Shown here: one piece after another, positions 30,000 to 39,000 of the stretch | Layout: every line of letters begins with the position of its first letter | How positions within the stretch are numbered: the first letter of the stretch is position 1 | NCBI GenBank assembly: GCA_031316255.1 | Contig: JALDQW010000001.1 | Coordinates: forward strand, 992,001-1,056,000 | Source of the DNA: Nitrosomonas sp. | GTDB taxonomy: Bacteria > Pseudomonadota > Gammaproteobacteria > Burkholderiales > Nitrosomonadaceae | Reading direction: 5' to 3' | DNA length: 64,000 bases | Notes under the pieces: generated by a model | Database searches by the model: none | Told to the model about the DNA's origin: nothing | The model's input: the letters and a program-made list of their open reading frames with translations, nothing else | Made by a program: the position numbers and the translations under genes

Positions 30000-31352
30000 T
30001 TATTCTTCACTCATAGATGCATGGAGACGGTCAAGAATGGGTTTAAACAGATAATTCATCAAGGAACGTTCCCCTGTTTTGACAAATATATCAACAGGCA
30101 TCCCTGCGCGCACCTGATGATGGGTAAGCAGTTTCATACCTTCCGGAGTGACTTTGACTCTTAACTGATAATAGGGCTCTTCGGTGCGCTCATCCGTCAA
30201 CCTGTCCGCAGACACCCGCACAACCTCACCGGGTATATTAGGTGTTTTGTTTTGGTTAAAAGCTGAAAAAATCAGATCAACATGAAGACCTGGATGTACT
30301 TTATCGATTAAGTGTACCGGTACGCGTCCTGTAATCATTAAAGGGTCATCGCTGGGAACAATGTCCATTAACAGAAAACCCGGTGGAATAACGCCGCCCT
30401 GTGTAAAAACATTCATGCCGACAACAATGCCTTCTACAGGCGCCTTGACCAGAACATTGTCCAGCTCGAATTCCTGACCGATGAGCTGACTGCTGAGCGC
30501 GTCCGCTTCACGCTGAGTATCGGACAATTGCTGGCGTACTTCTTTCTGATGTTCTTGAAAACGTTGTATCCGGCGTTGTTTTAACTCTGCAATCTGGCGC
30601 TGAGTACGGCCTATTTCACCTGTTTCAGCAGAGATTTCTCCGTTCAGCTGCGCATGGATGCGTTCAAGCTCAAGTACCCGGTTGCGTGGCACAAAACCGT
30701 CCTTTGCCAGGTCGCGCATACTGTCGAGCTGTTCTTGTAAAAGGCCGAGCTGTTGCTTTTTACTGTTCCTGGAAGCTTCAAGTCCTTTTAGTTGCACCGT
30801 TAGGCCCGCAATATTTTCATCCAGTGCAGCTATCTCATGTTGCATGGCAAGCCGGCGCGATTTAAATAACTGGTTCTGGGTGATAATGTTATTATTTATG
30901 CGCAGATCATTGTATTCTGCCATTAGATTATCCGGGTATTCGATGGTGCTTTTCTCATCGCGTTCGGCGATCAGACGGGCTTCAACCGTACGTGCAGTAA
31001 TGAGCTGGGTGCGTGTAATCTCCGCTTGAGCCTTGACCTGAACATCGTTCATGCGCACCAGAACCTGGCCCGCTTCAACATGATCTCCTTCCTTGACATA
31101 AATCTGATCAATAATGCCGCCCGTACGATGTTGAACGGCTTTGCGATTGGTGTCGACCGTAACTGTACCAGTGAGTGGCACACCTTTGTCCAGGGGCGCA
31201 AAAAACGCCCATAAGATAAAACCGCCTACACCAACCAACACTATCCACCAGCCAATTCTGGAGTGTGCTGTTTCATCGGTTTTTACCTGAACAGACTGCT
31301 CCGCCGGGTTAAATTCAGATTTGATCGCGTTGTTTTCTGCCTGCACCGTCAT
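30000..31352 (-). CDS. Type I secretion membrane-fusion protein (HlyD/PrtE family)
   Basis: 450 residues. A cytosolic N-terminus, one TM helix (IGWWIVLVGVGGFILWAFFA at about 35-55), a biotinyl-lipoyl-like segment (YVKEGDHVEAGQVLVRMND), a long coiled coil (about 110-290) and a C-terminal beta-barrel (VKAPVEGIVVGMNVFTQGG). It bridges the inner-membrane ABC protein and the TolC-type channel. It lies 60 bp downstream of the ABC gene. Confidence 0.94.
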   Translation of the reverse strand: MTVQAENNAIKSEFNPAEQSVQVKTDETAHSRIGWWIVLVGVGGFILWAFFAPLDKGVPLTGTVTVDTNRKAVQHRTGGIIDQIYVKEGDHVEAGQVLVRMNDVQVKAQAEITRTQLITARTVEARLIAERDEKSTIEYPDNLMAEYNDLRINNNIITQNQLFKSRRLAMQHEIAALDENIAGLTVQLKGLEASRNSKKQQLGLLQEQLDSMRDLAKDGFVPRNRVLELERIHAQLNGEISAETGEIGRTQRQIAELKQRRIQRFQEHQKEVRQQLSDTQREADALSSQLIGQEFELDNVLVKAPVEGIVVGMNVFTQGGVIPPGFLLMDIVPSDDPLMITGRVPVHLIDKVHPGLHVDLIFSAFNQNKTPNIPGEVVRVSADRLTDERTEEPYYQLRVKVTPEGMKLLTHHQVRAGMPVDIFVKTGERSLMNYLFKPILDRLHASMSEE

Positions 31353-31412
31353 AATTTTTCCTGTTGAATACTCGTATCATTCTGATACTTACTCACCGTG
31401 TTGTATAGCTTT

Positions 31413-33206
31413 TCAAATGTTTGGATCACCAATATTGACAGTTTGGATAGGTTTCTGTTGCACTTGTGTGGCAGGTGGTTCCTTTATTGGTTGAGATTGC
31501 TGTCCCTGGTGTTGTTTTTGTTGCTGCTTCTTCAGTTCCTCAAGTACTTGTTGGGTTGGGCCAAATAATTTCGCGATGCCTTCATGTAAAAACAATAGCT
31601 TGTTGGTCACACTGATGATACTGCTTCGATGTGTGATCAAAATAATTGTCTTGCCACGTTTACGTAAATCCAGCAGGGCGGTCAGTAAAGCCTGTTCGCC
31701 AATGTCGTCAAGATTGGAATTGGGTTCGTCCAGAACGATTAAAGCAGGGTCGTCATACATAGCGCGCGCCAGACCGAGTCTTTGTTTTTGACCGCCGGAT
31801 AATCCGGCGCCACCATCGCCGAGTTTGGTATCATATCCTTCCGGCATATTCAAAATCATTTGATGAACCCCGGCACGTTTGGCGGCAAGTATGACTTTTT
31901 CGGGGTCGACTTCACCGAAGCGGGCAATATTTTCTGAAACCGTCCCACCGAATAATTCGATATCCTGCGGCAGGTAGCCGATGTTGGGTCCCAGTTCATC
32001 CTTGTTCCACAGGTAAACATCGGCGCCATCAAGTCGAACCTTGCCGGCCGCGGCAGGCCAGACGCCGACCAGAAGCCTGGCCAGTGTGGATTTTCCGGAA
32101 CCGCTTGGACCGATAATGCCCAATACTTCTCCGGCAGAAACGGACAGGCTCAGACCTTTGATCACAGGAACACGCGAAGCGGGGGGTGCGGCAGTGACAT
32201 TCTCAACAGTAATAACGCCGGTCGGCTTGGGTAGTGCCATGCCGGGTTCACGAGCGGGATTGAGCTCCAGCAATTTAATTAATCGGTCGTATGCACTGCG
32301 CGTGCTGCCAAATTGCTTCCATACGTTGATCAATAACTGAACCGGTGCAATCGCTCTTCCCATTAGAATTGACGCGGCAATCATCATGCCCGGGGAAATC
32401 TGGTTTTCCAGAACGAGCAATGCGCCCAGGCCCAGCATCAGTGATTGCAGTGCAACAGTGGTCGATTTGGATATTGCCGTAACCACGCCGGCTTTTTCGC
32501 TGGCATCTGCCTGGAGATTGAGGAAGCGGCTGTGCAGCTTATCCCAACGTGCTTGCAGGTTGGGTAACATCCCCATGGCCTCAATCACTTCGGCGTTACG
32601 CAGGTTATTGGAGGCCATATTGGTTGAAACCACAGCCATGGTGTTCGCTTCATCGAGTGGCTTGCGGGATATTTTTTCATTGATATAAGCCAACAAAATG
32701 AGAACTGTAGTTCCGCACAACGCAAAGACGCCCAGCCAGGGGTGGAACATGAAAATAACAAAAATATAGATTGGAAACCAGGGTGCATCGAAAAACGCAA
32801 ATAAGGCATTTCCTGTCATGAATTGGCGTATATTGGTCAGATCCTTTAAGGCCTGGCCGGCATTTCCTTCTCCCTGTTTCAGGCTTTGTTCAAAAGCAGC
32901 CGTATAGACGCGTTTATTTAATTGCGTATCGAGTTTTGCGCCGACACGAATCATAACAAAACTGCGGACATATTCCAGTGCACCCAAAAAGATATATGCG
33001 CCGATGACAATCAATGTCAGCATTAACAAAGTCATTTCATTGCGGCTGGTTAATACGCTGTCATAAAGCTGCAGCATGTAAATCGCCGGCATGAGCATCA
33101 AACCATTAATCACTGCGCTGAACACACCGATAGAGTTGAAAGTTTTCTTGAAACTGCCAAGAACTTCCATGATTTCATTCTGTGGAACTTTAAATTTTGG
33201 TTTCAT
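31413..33206 (-). CDS. Type I secretion permease/ATPase (PrtD family)
   Basis: 597 residues. The ABC transmembrane domain (about 20-310) starts with helices FSAVINGLMLMPAIYMLQLY and LLMLTLIVIGAYIFLGALEY; the ATPase has Walker A GPSGSGKSTLARLL, signature LSGGQKQRLGLARAM and Walker B ALIVLDEPNSNLD. There is no N-terminal C39 peptidase, so substrates are probably RTX-type proteins with C-terminal signals. The C-terminus is a Gln/Lys-rich tail (KKQQQKQHQGQQSQPIKEPP). No RTX substrate gene is in the window. Confidence 0.95.
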   Translation of the reverse strand: MKPKFKVPQNEIMEVLGSFKKTFNSIGVFSAVINGLMLMPAIYMLQLYDSVLTSRNEMTLLMLTLIVIGAYIFLGALEYVRSFVMIRVGAKLDTQLNKRVYTAAFEQSLKQGEGNAGQALKDLTNIRQFMTGNALFAFFDAPWFPIYIFVIFMFHPWLGVFALCGTTVLILLAYINEKISRKPLDEANTMAVVSTNMASNNLRNAEVIEAMGMLPNLQARWDKLHSRFLNLQADASEKAGVVTAISKSTTVALQSLMLGLGALLVLENQISPGMMIAASILMGRAIAPVQLLINVWKQFGSTRSAYDRLIKLLELNPAREPGMALPKPTGVITVENVTAAPPASRVPVIKGLSLSVSAGEVLGIIGPSGSGKSTLARLLVGVWPAAAGKVRLDGADVYLWNKDELGPNIGYLPQDIELFGGTVSENIARFGEVDPEKVILAAKRAGVHQMILNMPEGYDTKLGDGGAGLSGGQKQRLGLARAMYDDPALIVLDEPNSNLDDIGEQALLTALLDLRKRGKTIILITHRSSIISVTNKLLFLHEGIAKLFGPTQQVLEELKKQQQKQHQGQQSQPIKEPPATQVQQKPIQTVNIGDPNI

Positions 33207-33263
33207 TCTTAAGATCGTGTGTAAGCATTCAGAAACGATGCGAAAAAGGAGATATCATTAAAA

Positions 33264-34154
33264 TTAAAAACGCTGCTTGATAGATGGCAAATCTTCTTTG
33301 GACAAAGTGAACTGGCGCGGAGAAAAATGAAGATCCCGCTGTGTTTTTAAACAGTCAAATACCAAGTCCTGATTCATGCGTTTCGCCATCGCGACAGACC
33401 AATTTCGGTAGCGTGGAAACCATCTTAATATAGTTATTGTTAACCGGAACAGCCAAAACGGTATTCTGATTAAACGAGGATCTTTGTTCAGTGCTGAGAA
33501 AATGCGTTTGATCATTTCGCAATATGTAAGTGTTTCGCCACCCGTTAGATTATAGGTGCAATTTTTTAAATTTAAAGTGTTCAGCGCAAGTATACACGCT
33601 GTTGATACATCCTTTGCATGAATGGGTTGCCTGAGTCCCTGGGCTGTACCGAATAACGGAAAAAAACCGAAACGCAGAATAAACCAGGCGATTTCCGAAA
33701 TATTCTTATCCCGCCCCAGACCGTAAATTAATGTTGGCCGTAGAATAATCCATTCAATATGATGTTCGGTAGCCCAGATTTCAATGGTTTTTTCTGCTTG
33801 GATCAATTGTTGTGCAATGACCTGTTCGTCCGGATCGACTGAAGCGGTTTTGCTAAAACGGCTGGTTGAGGATAACATGACAATTCTTTGCACACCACAG
33901 GCTAATAAAAGCGAAAAATGTTCCGGTAATATCCAAATGGGCGCTGTACAAATCCACAAGGCAATTTTGTTTTTCTTTTGAGCCTGGCATGTGCTTGTGG
34001 AATTTAACTGTACCCAGTTTATTTGTGGGTGATCTCGTTGTTTAACTTGGCGCGAAAAAGCAACGATTTGCCAGTGGTCTGAAACCAACTGATTCAAGAT
34101 ACATTCCCCAACCAGACTGGTAGCCCCTAATAGCCCGATATGTCTCTTATCCAT
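33264..34154 (-). CDS. NAD(P)-dependent epimerase/dehydratase-like protein
   Basis: 296 residues. Rossmann motif GLLGATSLVGECIL at the N-terminus; VMLSSTSRFSK (strand 5 with SST) and a YGLGRDKN stretch follow, as in atypical extended SDR proteins. Family members modify sugar nucleotides or carry out related reductions; the canonical YxxxK is not evident, so activity is uncertain. It ends 57 bp before the secretion ABC gene and overlaps the GT2 gene upstream by 8 bp, so it belongs to the glycan operon. Confidence 0.75.
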   Translation of the reverse strand: MDKRHIGLLGATSLVGECILNQLVSDHWQIVAFSRQVKQRDHPQINWVQLNSTSTCQAQKKNKIALWICTAPIWILPEHFSLLLACGVQRIVMLSSTSRFSKTASVDPDEQVIAQQLIQAEKTIEIWATEHHIEWIILRPTLIYGLGRDKNISEIAWFILRFGFFPLFGTAQGLRQPIHAKDVSTACILALNTLNLKNCTYNLTGGETLTYCEMIKRIFSALNKDPRLIRIPFWLFRLTITILRWFPRYRNWSVAMAKRMNQDLVFDCLKTQRDLHFSPRQFTLSKEDLPSIKQRF

Positions 34155-35085
34155 TCTTGAATTTTAACAATTTAAAGAGATATCGCGTCGAGCAAAATAG
34201 TAATGCTGCGCTCAAACGTAGCCATATTCCACAACTGACTGCAACGGAAAAAAAACTTGGATATTTGTGACGGAAAAATTTCCGGTAGAAACGTAGCATG
34301 CCTTTGTGCTTATGCCAGACGACAAAGAAAGGACGCGACCGACTGCAGCTTCCCTTATAATGAATGACGGGCGCATCCGGGACAAAAATAATTTTCCAGC
34401 CTTTTTGCCTGAAGCGCATGCACCAATCGAGATCTTCGCAGTGCAGGAAATAACCTTCGTCCCAGTTGCCGACATGATCGATGGCACTGCGACGAACAAG
34501 CATCAGGGCGCCGGAAATCGCTTCTGCTTCGACGGGTTCCTGGGGTAAAGGCTGCCGGTGCAGATGGAAGTCAAAAAATAATTCTGGCCAAAACTTACTC
34601 AGGTGATATAAACCGGTGGCGCGAACAAACGCGCGCCAAGGAGTTGGGATGGCCCGCCTTCCACCACCTTGTTCGGTGCCGTCAGGGTTGATTAAGTAGC
34701 CGCCGACCATGCCGAACCGAGGGTTTGATTCAAGAACCTGCAGCATGCGCTGCAACGACTGTTTCTCAAGCAGGCAATCCGGATTGAGAAACAAAATATA
34801 GGGCATAGTCGCTGCTTCCAGACCAATGTTGCAACCGGCAGAAAAACCCAGATTCGTGTCATTCCGAATCAGTCTTAAACGTGTTTCCCCACGAAATTGC
34901 GAAGTTAAATCCGCAACACTAGAATCGGTCGACGCATTATCGACAATAATAATTTCTTTTGATGTCTTGAGTGCGCCAGCAACACATGTTGCCAATAATG
35001 CACCTGCATTATAGTTGACGATCACAATTGATACAGGTAGTTCAGGTGTGCTGTGATGGTGCTGTCCGGTCTTTTGAATATTCAT
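34147..35085 (-). CDS. Glycosyltransferase family 2 (rhamnosyltransferase-like)
   Basis: 312 residues. The GT-A fold begins PVSIVIVNYNAGALLATCVA and has IIIVDNASTDSSVADL, NLGFSAGCNIGLEAA and the metal-binding DxD-like LFLNPDCLLE. Acceptor-side motifs GALMLVRRSAIDHVGNWDEG and CEDLDWCMRFRQKGW are typical of rhamnosyl- and related transferases. A C-terminal hydrophobic helix may anchor it to the membrane. It overlaps both neighbours by a few bases. Confidence 0.9.
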   Translation of the reverse strand: MNIQKTGQHHHSTPELPVSIVIVNYNAGALLATCVAGALKTSKEIIIVDNASTDSSVADLTSQFRGETRLRLIRNDTNLGFSAGCNIGLEAATMPYILFLNPDCLLEKQSLQRMLQVLESNPRFGMVGGYLINPDGTEQGGGRRAIPTPWRAFVRATGLYHLSKFWPELFFDFHLHRQPLPQEPVEAEAISGALMLVRRSAIDHVGNWDEGYFLHCEDLDWCMRFRQKGWKIIFVPDAPVIHYKGSCSRSRPFFVVWHKHKGMLRFYRKFFRHKYPSFFSVAVSCGIWLRLSAALLFCSTRYLFKLLKFKNG

Positions 35086-36056
35086 CTATAAAAGCGGCTG
35101 CGGGGATACCAGCACATGATGCGAAGAAGATCTAAACAGGAACAAACGCGACAATGCTGGATTTTTTTACGTTTTGTTAAACGCGGGCCTAACTGCCTGA
35201 AGGCATCCCATTTGGCTTGTGCATATGGTCTAAAGCGGCCGGCAATCGCAAACATGAAGCCTACATATACTGTCATAACCAAATGAATGGGCAACAAAAA
35301 AAACAATAAAAATGAAGGGATATTTTTGATAAAAGTCCAGGTCAAATTGCGGTGTCCATAATAAATTGAAAAATCGCTTGAACGTCCTGTAATCCCGGAA
35401 CCGACATGATGCACTCTGGCGTCAGGCAACAAAATGCAGACACCGCCTGCAAGGCGTAACCTGAAACCCAGATCAACGTCTTCAGAATAAGCAAAATAGC
35501 TTTCGTCAAAACCGCCCAACTGACGGAATGTTGAAGTACGATAAACGGCTGCGGCCGCACATGCAGAAAATACTTCCATAGGTGCCGCCGGAATAATTGC
35601 GCGATTTGAACCGTGACCGTGGCGCCAGTGTAATCCGGATACATGATAGATGTCACCTATGCCATCGAGCAGTGCCGGTTGATTTGCATTGATCAGGGTG
35701 CATGCAAAGCAATCGACTTCAGGCATCTCGATAATATATGCGGTAATTTTTTCCAGACAATCGGGTTCAGGATAAGCGTCAGGATTCAGCAAAAAAATCC
35801 AATCGCCTTGAACATGGTTTGTTATTGCCAGATTATTTGCTGCCGCAAAGCCGATATTTCGGTCTAATCGGACCAGACGGCATGAAAAGGTTGTCTCTTC
35901 AGCAGCTTGCCAGGATTCGTCTGTGCTGTGATTATCAATAACAACGACTTCAAAATTGGAGCAAGTTTGTGTTGCCAGCGCTGCCATAGCTTTAGACAGC
36001 ATATCGCCGGAGTTGTAGTTGATAACGACAATTGTTATTAAAGGATTTTCCATCAA
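35082..36056 (-). CDS. Glycosyltransferase family 2
   Basis: 324 residues. Starts PLITIVVINYNSGDMLSKAM; VVVIDNHSTDESW, NIGFAAANNLAITNH, FLLNPDAYPEPDCL (DxD-like) and DESYFAYSEDVDLGFRLRLA are GT2 signatures. The C-terminus has a hydrophobic segment (FLLFFLLPIHLVMTVYVGFM) that should anchor it to the inner membrane. It is paralogous to the gene directly downstream, with a 4-bp overlap (35082-35085). Confidence 0.9.
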   Translation of the reverse strand: MMENPLITIVVINYNSGDMLSKAMAALATQTCSNFEVVVIDNHSTDESWQAAEETTFSCRLVRLDRNIGFAAANNLAITNHVQGDWIFLLNPDAYPEPDCLEKITAYIIEMPEVDCFACTLINANQPALLDGIGDIYHVSGLHWRHGHGSNRAIIPAAPMEVFSACAAAAVYRTSTFRQLGGFDESYFAYSEDVDLGFRLRLAGGVCILLPDARVHHVGSGITGRSSDFSIYYGHRNLTWTFIKNIPSFLLFFLLPIHLVMTVYVGFMFAIAGRFRPYAQAKWDAFRQLGPRLTKRKKIQHCRVCSCLDLLRIMCWYPRSRFYR

Positions 36057-36090
36057 TTTGTATAATTACAACATACTTTAATATAGTAGC

Positions 36091-39000
36091 TTAATTCACC
36101 AAGCCGCGGCCACAGTAATAATCATCCAGTGTTAATTTGCTCAAAATATCCAGTTCTGATTCAGACGGTTGTTCAACAAATTTTTCAAACAGGTCTTTTG
36201 CCAGTTCCGGAGGAACAACGAAATCGCTCACTAACTTGTCTCTGATCGTAATACTACGATCAACAAAGTCCATTATGCCACGGTGAATTTCAGCGCGCAT
36301 TGCCATTGTCTGCCGTTCTGCTTCGGTTAGCTGACGAAATTCAGGAAGAATGCTGCCATCGTTTTCGAGATGATAGCGAATTATTTGTGCATCATCGGAA
36401 CTGAGTAATTTTTCCATAGAAAAGCTTTTTTTGAAAATCAGTGGAGGATCATTGAGCGCATTGACAAAATGACCGAAACAACCCTGAGTAATAACCGCGT
36501 TTTCTGCAGAAACCTTCTGCGCGCGATCCTCTGTAACCATATAGTAACCATGTACGGGTTTGTTCAATAGCTTATTCAGACGGCCTTGAATTGTTGCCGC
36601 ATAGCCAATGTCAACAATTGCTGATTTATCGTGAGTTTCAAATCCCATTGAGTGCAGATAGGTCATTAATCCGGAGTGTTCGGCTTGGGCTTGCGCAAGA
36701 ATTTTGTTTTCAAGTGCTTGAAGGAGTGGAATCAGATGATCGATATTTTGATTGTTAACTTCTACCAATTTGTTTTTTGGTAATAGTTTGCGATGGACAA
36801 GTTCATCACATTCTTTTGCCGACAAGGTAATTCCGTAACGTTCTTGAACAAACATGGTCAGTTGATTTGGAAAAAATCTTGTGCGTGCGATTTCAAAAAT
36901 GTCATCAATATTTGAAATCATTGGCACAACGACTGCACGACGTGAAAGAATGAGATAGTCTGACGGTATCTTTTGCGGATCACTGGATACCCATCGATCG
37001 TAAACTGATTTTAGAATATGACCTTCGCGTGACAGGAAAAATAAACGTTGAATACCGTCAGCGGCTGCTTTTTTTGTCAGCCACTGAACAAAGGATAGAA
37101 TCAAGGGTCCTGCAATGCTGAATCCGACCGCTCTCGGTGAAGCCGGAACCAAGTCTGACGGATCGAAGTTGGGGAATGTCAGGGGTTGAAAGTTTTCTTG
37201 AACGATGGCGCCGAGCGCAAGCTGTATATTCAAGTCATCCTGATAAACGGAATTTTCAATTAACGGTCCCAGGCGCGGAATGGCGCGCGCCAATTCGACA
37301 GGCCGTAAAATATGAAGCAATTTCATTTTCATGTTATCGGGTATCTGCACATCGGAGTGTTCGTTGTCCCCAATCACCATAATTTGATCTGGCGTTACAT
37401 GTTCTGTCGATAATAAATGGCGATACAAGTCTCCGGTGTCTTTGCGCAAACCCAGATCGGATGAAACAAATAACTGATGCCAGTTGGTTATGCCATTTTT
37501 TTTAAGCATGGTTTCGATTGTCGGCTTGGGTAAATACATGTCACTGGCCAGTACTATACGTTTGCCCAGGGAGTGCGCCATATTCAACAAAGCGATTGTT
37601 TCAGGCCTTGGTGTGGCAGCTGCCATTTCAATGGTTTCCTCGAGACGGCGCAGTTTGGCGATATCCTCGGAGGATAGGTTGGATAAGGCAGCCAGCTCTG
37701 CAAAAATTTCATCCAGGCTGATATCGCGTCCGGCTTTTTGTCGTGCATGGGATTCCGCTGTCGCACGTAAATCGAGATAGGTTTTCCCTGTTTCCTCACT
37801 CGCCTGTTGCGCGATAATCAATTTTATTTTTTCAGGATAGAGTAACGGTCGAGTGATGAGTGTGTCAAAAATATCAAAAACAACAATCTGTATGGAGGAA
37901 TCAGACAATATCGTCTGAAATTTTTCCGGTTTTCGAGCCAGATATTGTTCAAATCGCCAGCGGGACCAGCTGTTTGATTGAGCGTCGTGAAGAATCGTAG
38001 CGTTAAATCCCGTTTTTCTGGTTACCAGCACCAGCAATCTTTCCAGGCAATGTGCAAGCGTTGCATCCGTTTGCCCGGTTTCTTCAGGAAAGTCTTCAAG
38101 CCTGATTTGTGCTTCGAACAGTGGTCTTAATGCCTCTGCCCTGGCCCAGAACATAGAACCGGCGGGATAGTCGAAATAGCCGTGCGGAAATGGATTTATC
38201 CCGAGTTTATTACACCACGCGCGTCCATTGGTCAGATTGGATAGCCATGTGTGCGCATAGTAAGGTAGCCTGGCGAAGTTTTGTGGATAAACAAGGCCAA
38301 TTCTGCTCTCATCGGTAAGAAGCGTAAAAATCTTGCGTATTTGTTGCTCACTACCCAACAGATTTTCTAATAAATATTCCCGCCAACCATGAGTGCCGCC
38401 TTTGTTGTACAGTGACTTTTTGCTATGAATATGGGCGATAAAATCATATTCTTTCAGAGCGTTGCCAAAGGTACAAAACATTGGCGCCAGATCGCGCCCC
38501 CTGTTTGGAACGATCGTGACGGTCAGCTGATCGAGTTGTGGCAGCTCTGTAAATCGTTGTTTGCATTGATTGCTAGCTTGCTCGTCGGGTACGGAGACAA
38601 AAAGATCGTAAGTAAACGGCATTTTACGCAAAAACTGCGCAAACTCGATAGCCAGATCAGGATAAAAAATGTGTGCGTGAATGGCGATGCGCCCGGGTTT
38701 GTCATCAGAAAGTGGAGAAAATCTGGATATGTCTACCATACTAGCCAGATAACTTGCGTCATTGGCGGGAAAGTCATTGGTGGAATATTTCGAAATTGAC
38801 CGCCAGGACTCATAATGGTTCATGCCCGAGAAGAATGGACCGGCGATGCGATAAGCCAGTATTAAAAGTTTGTCCCGCCACCTGGCGGGAATTCGCCAGT
38901 ATACAGCCCTTAGCAGTGGTGCAATACGGTGGCGCAGTGCAACGAAAGCCTCTGAGTGGCGGCCTTGAATAATTCGGGAAATAAAGCGCAAAGGTGCAGT

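Noticed and set aside
28644..33206. Bacteriocin exporter of the peptidase-containing type
   Set aside because: The ABC protein has no N-terminal C39 peptidase domain; it is a PrtD-type RTX exporter.
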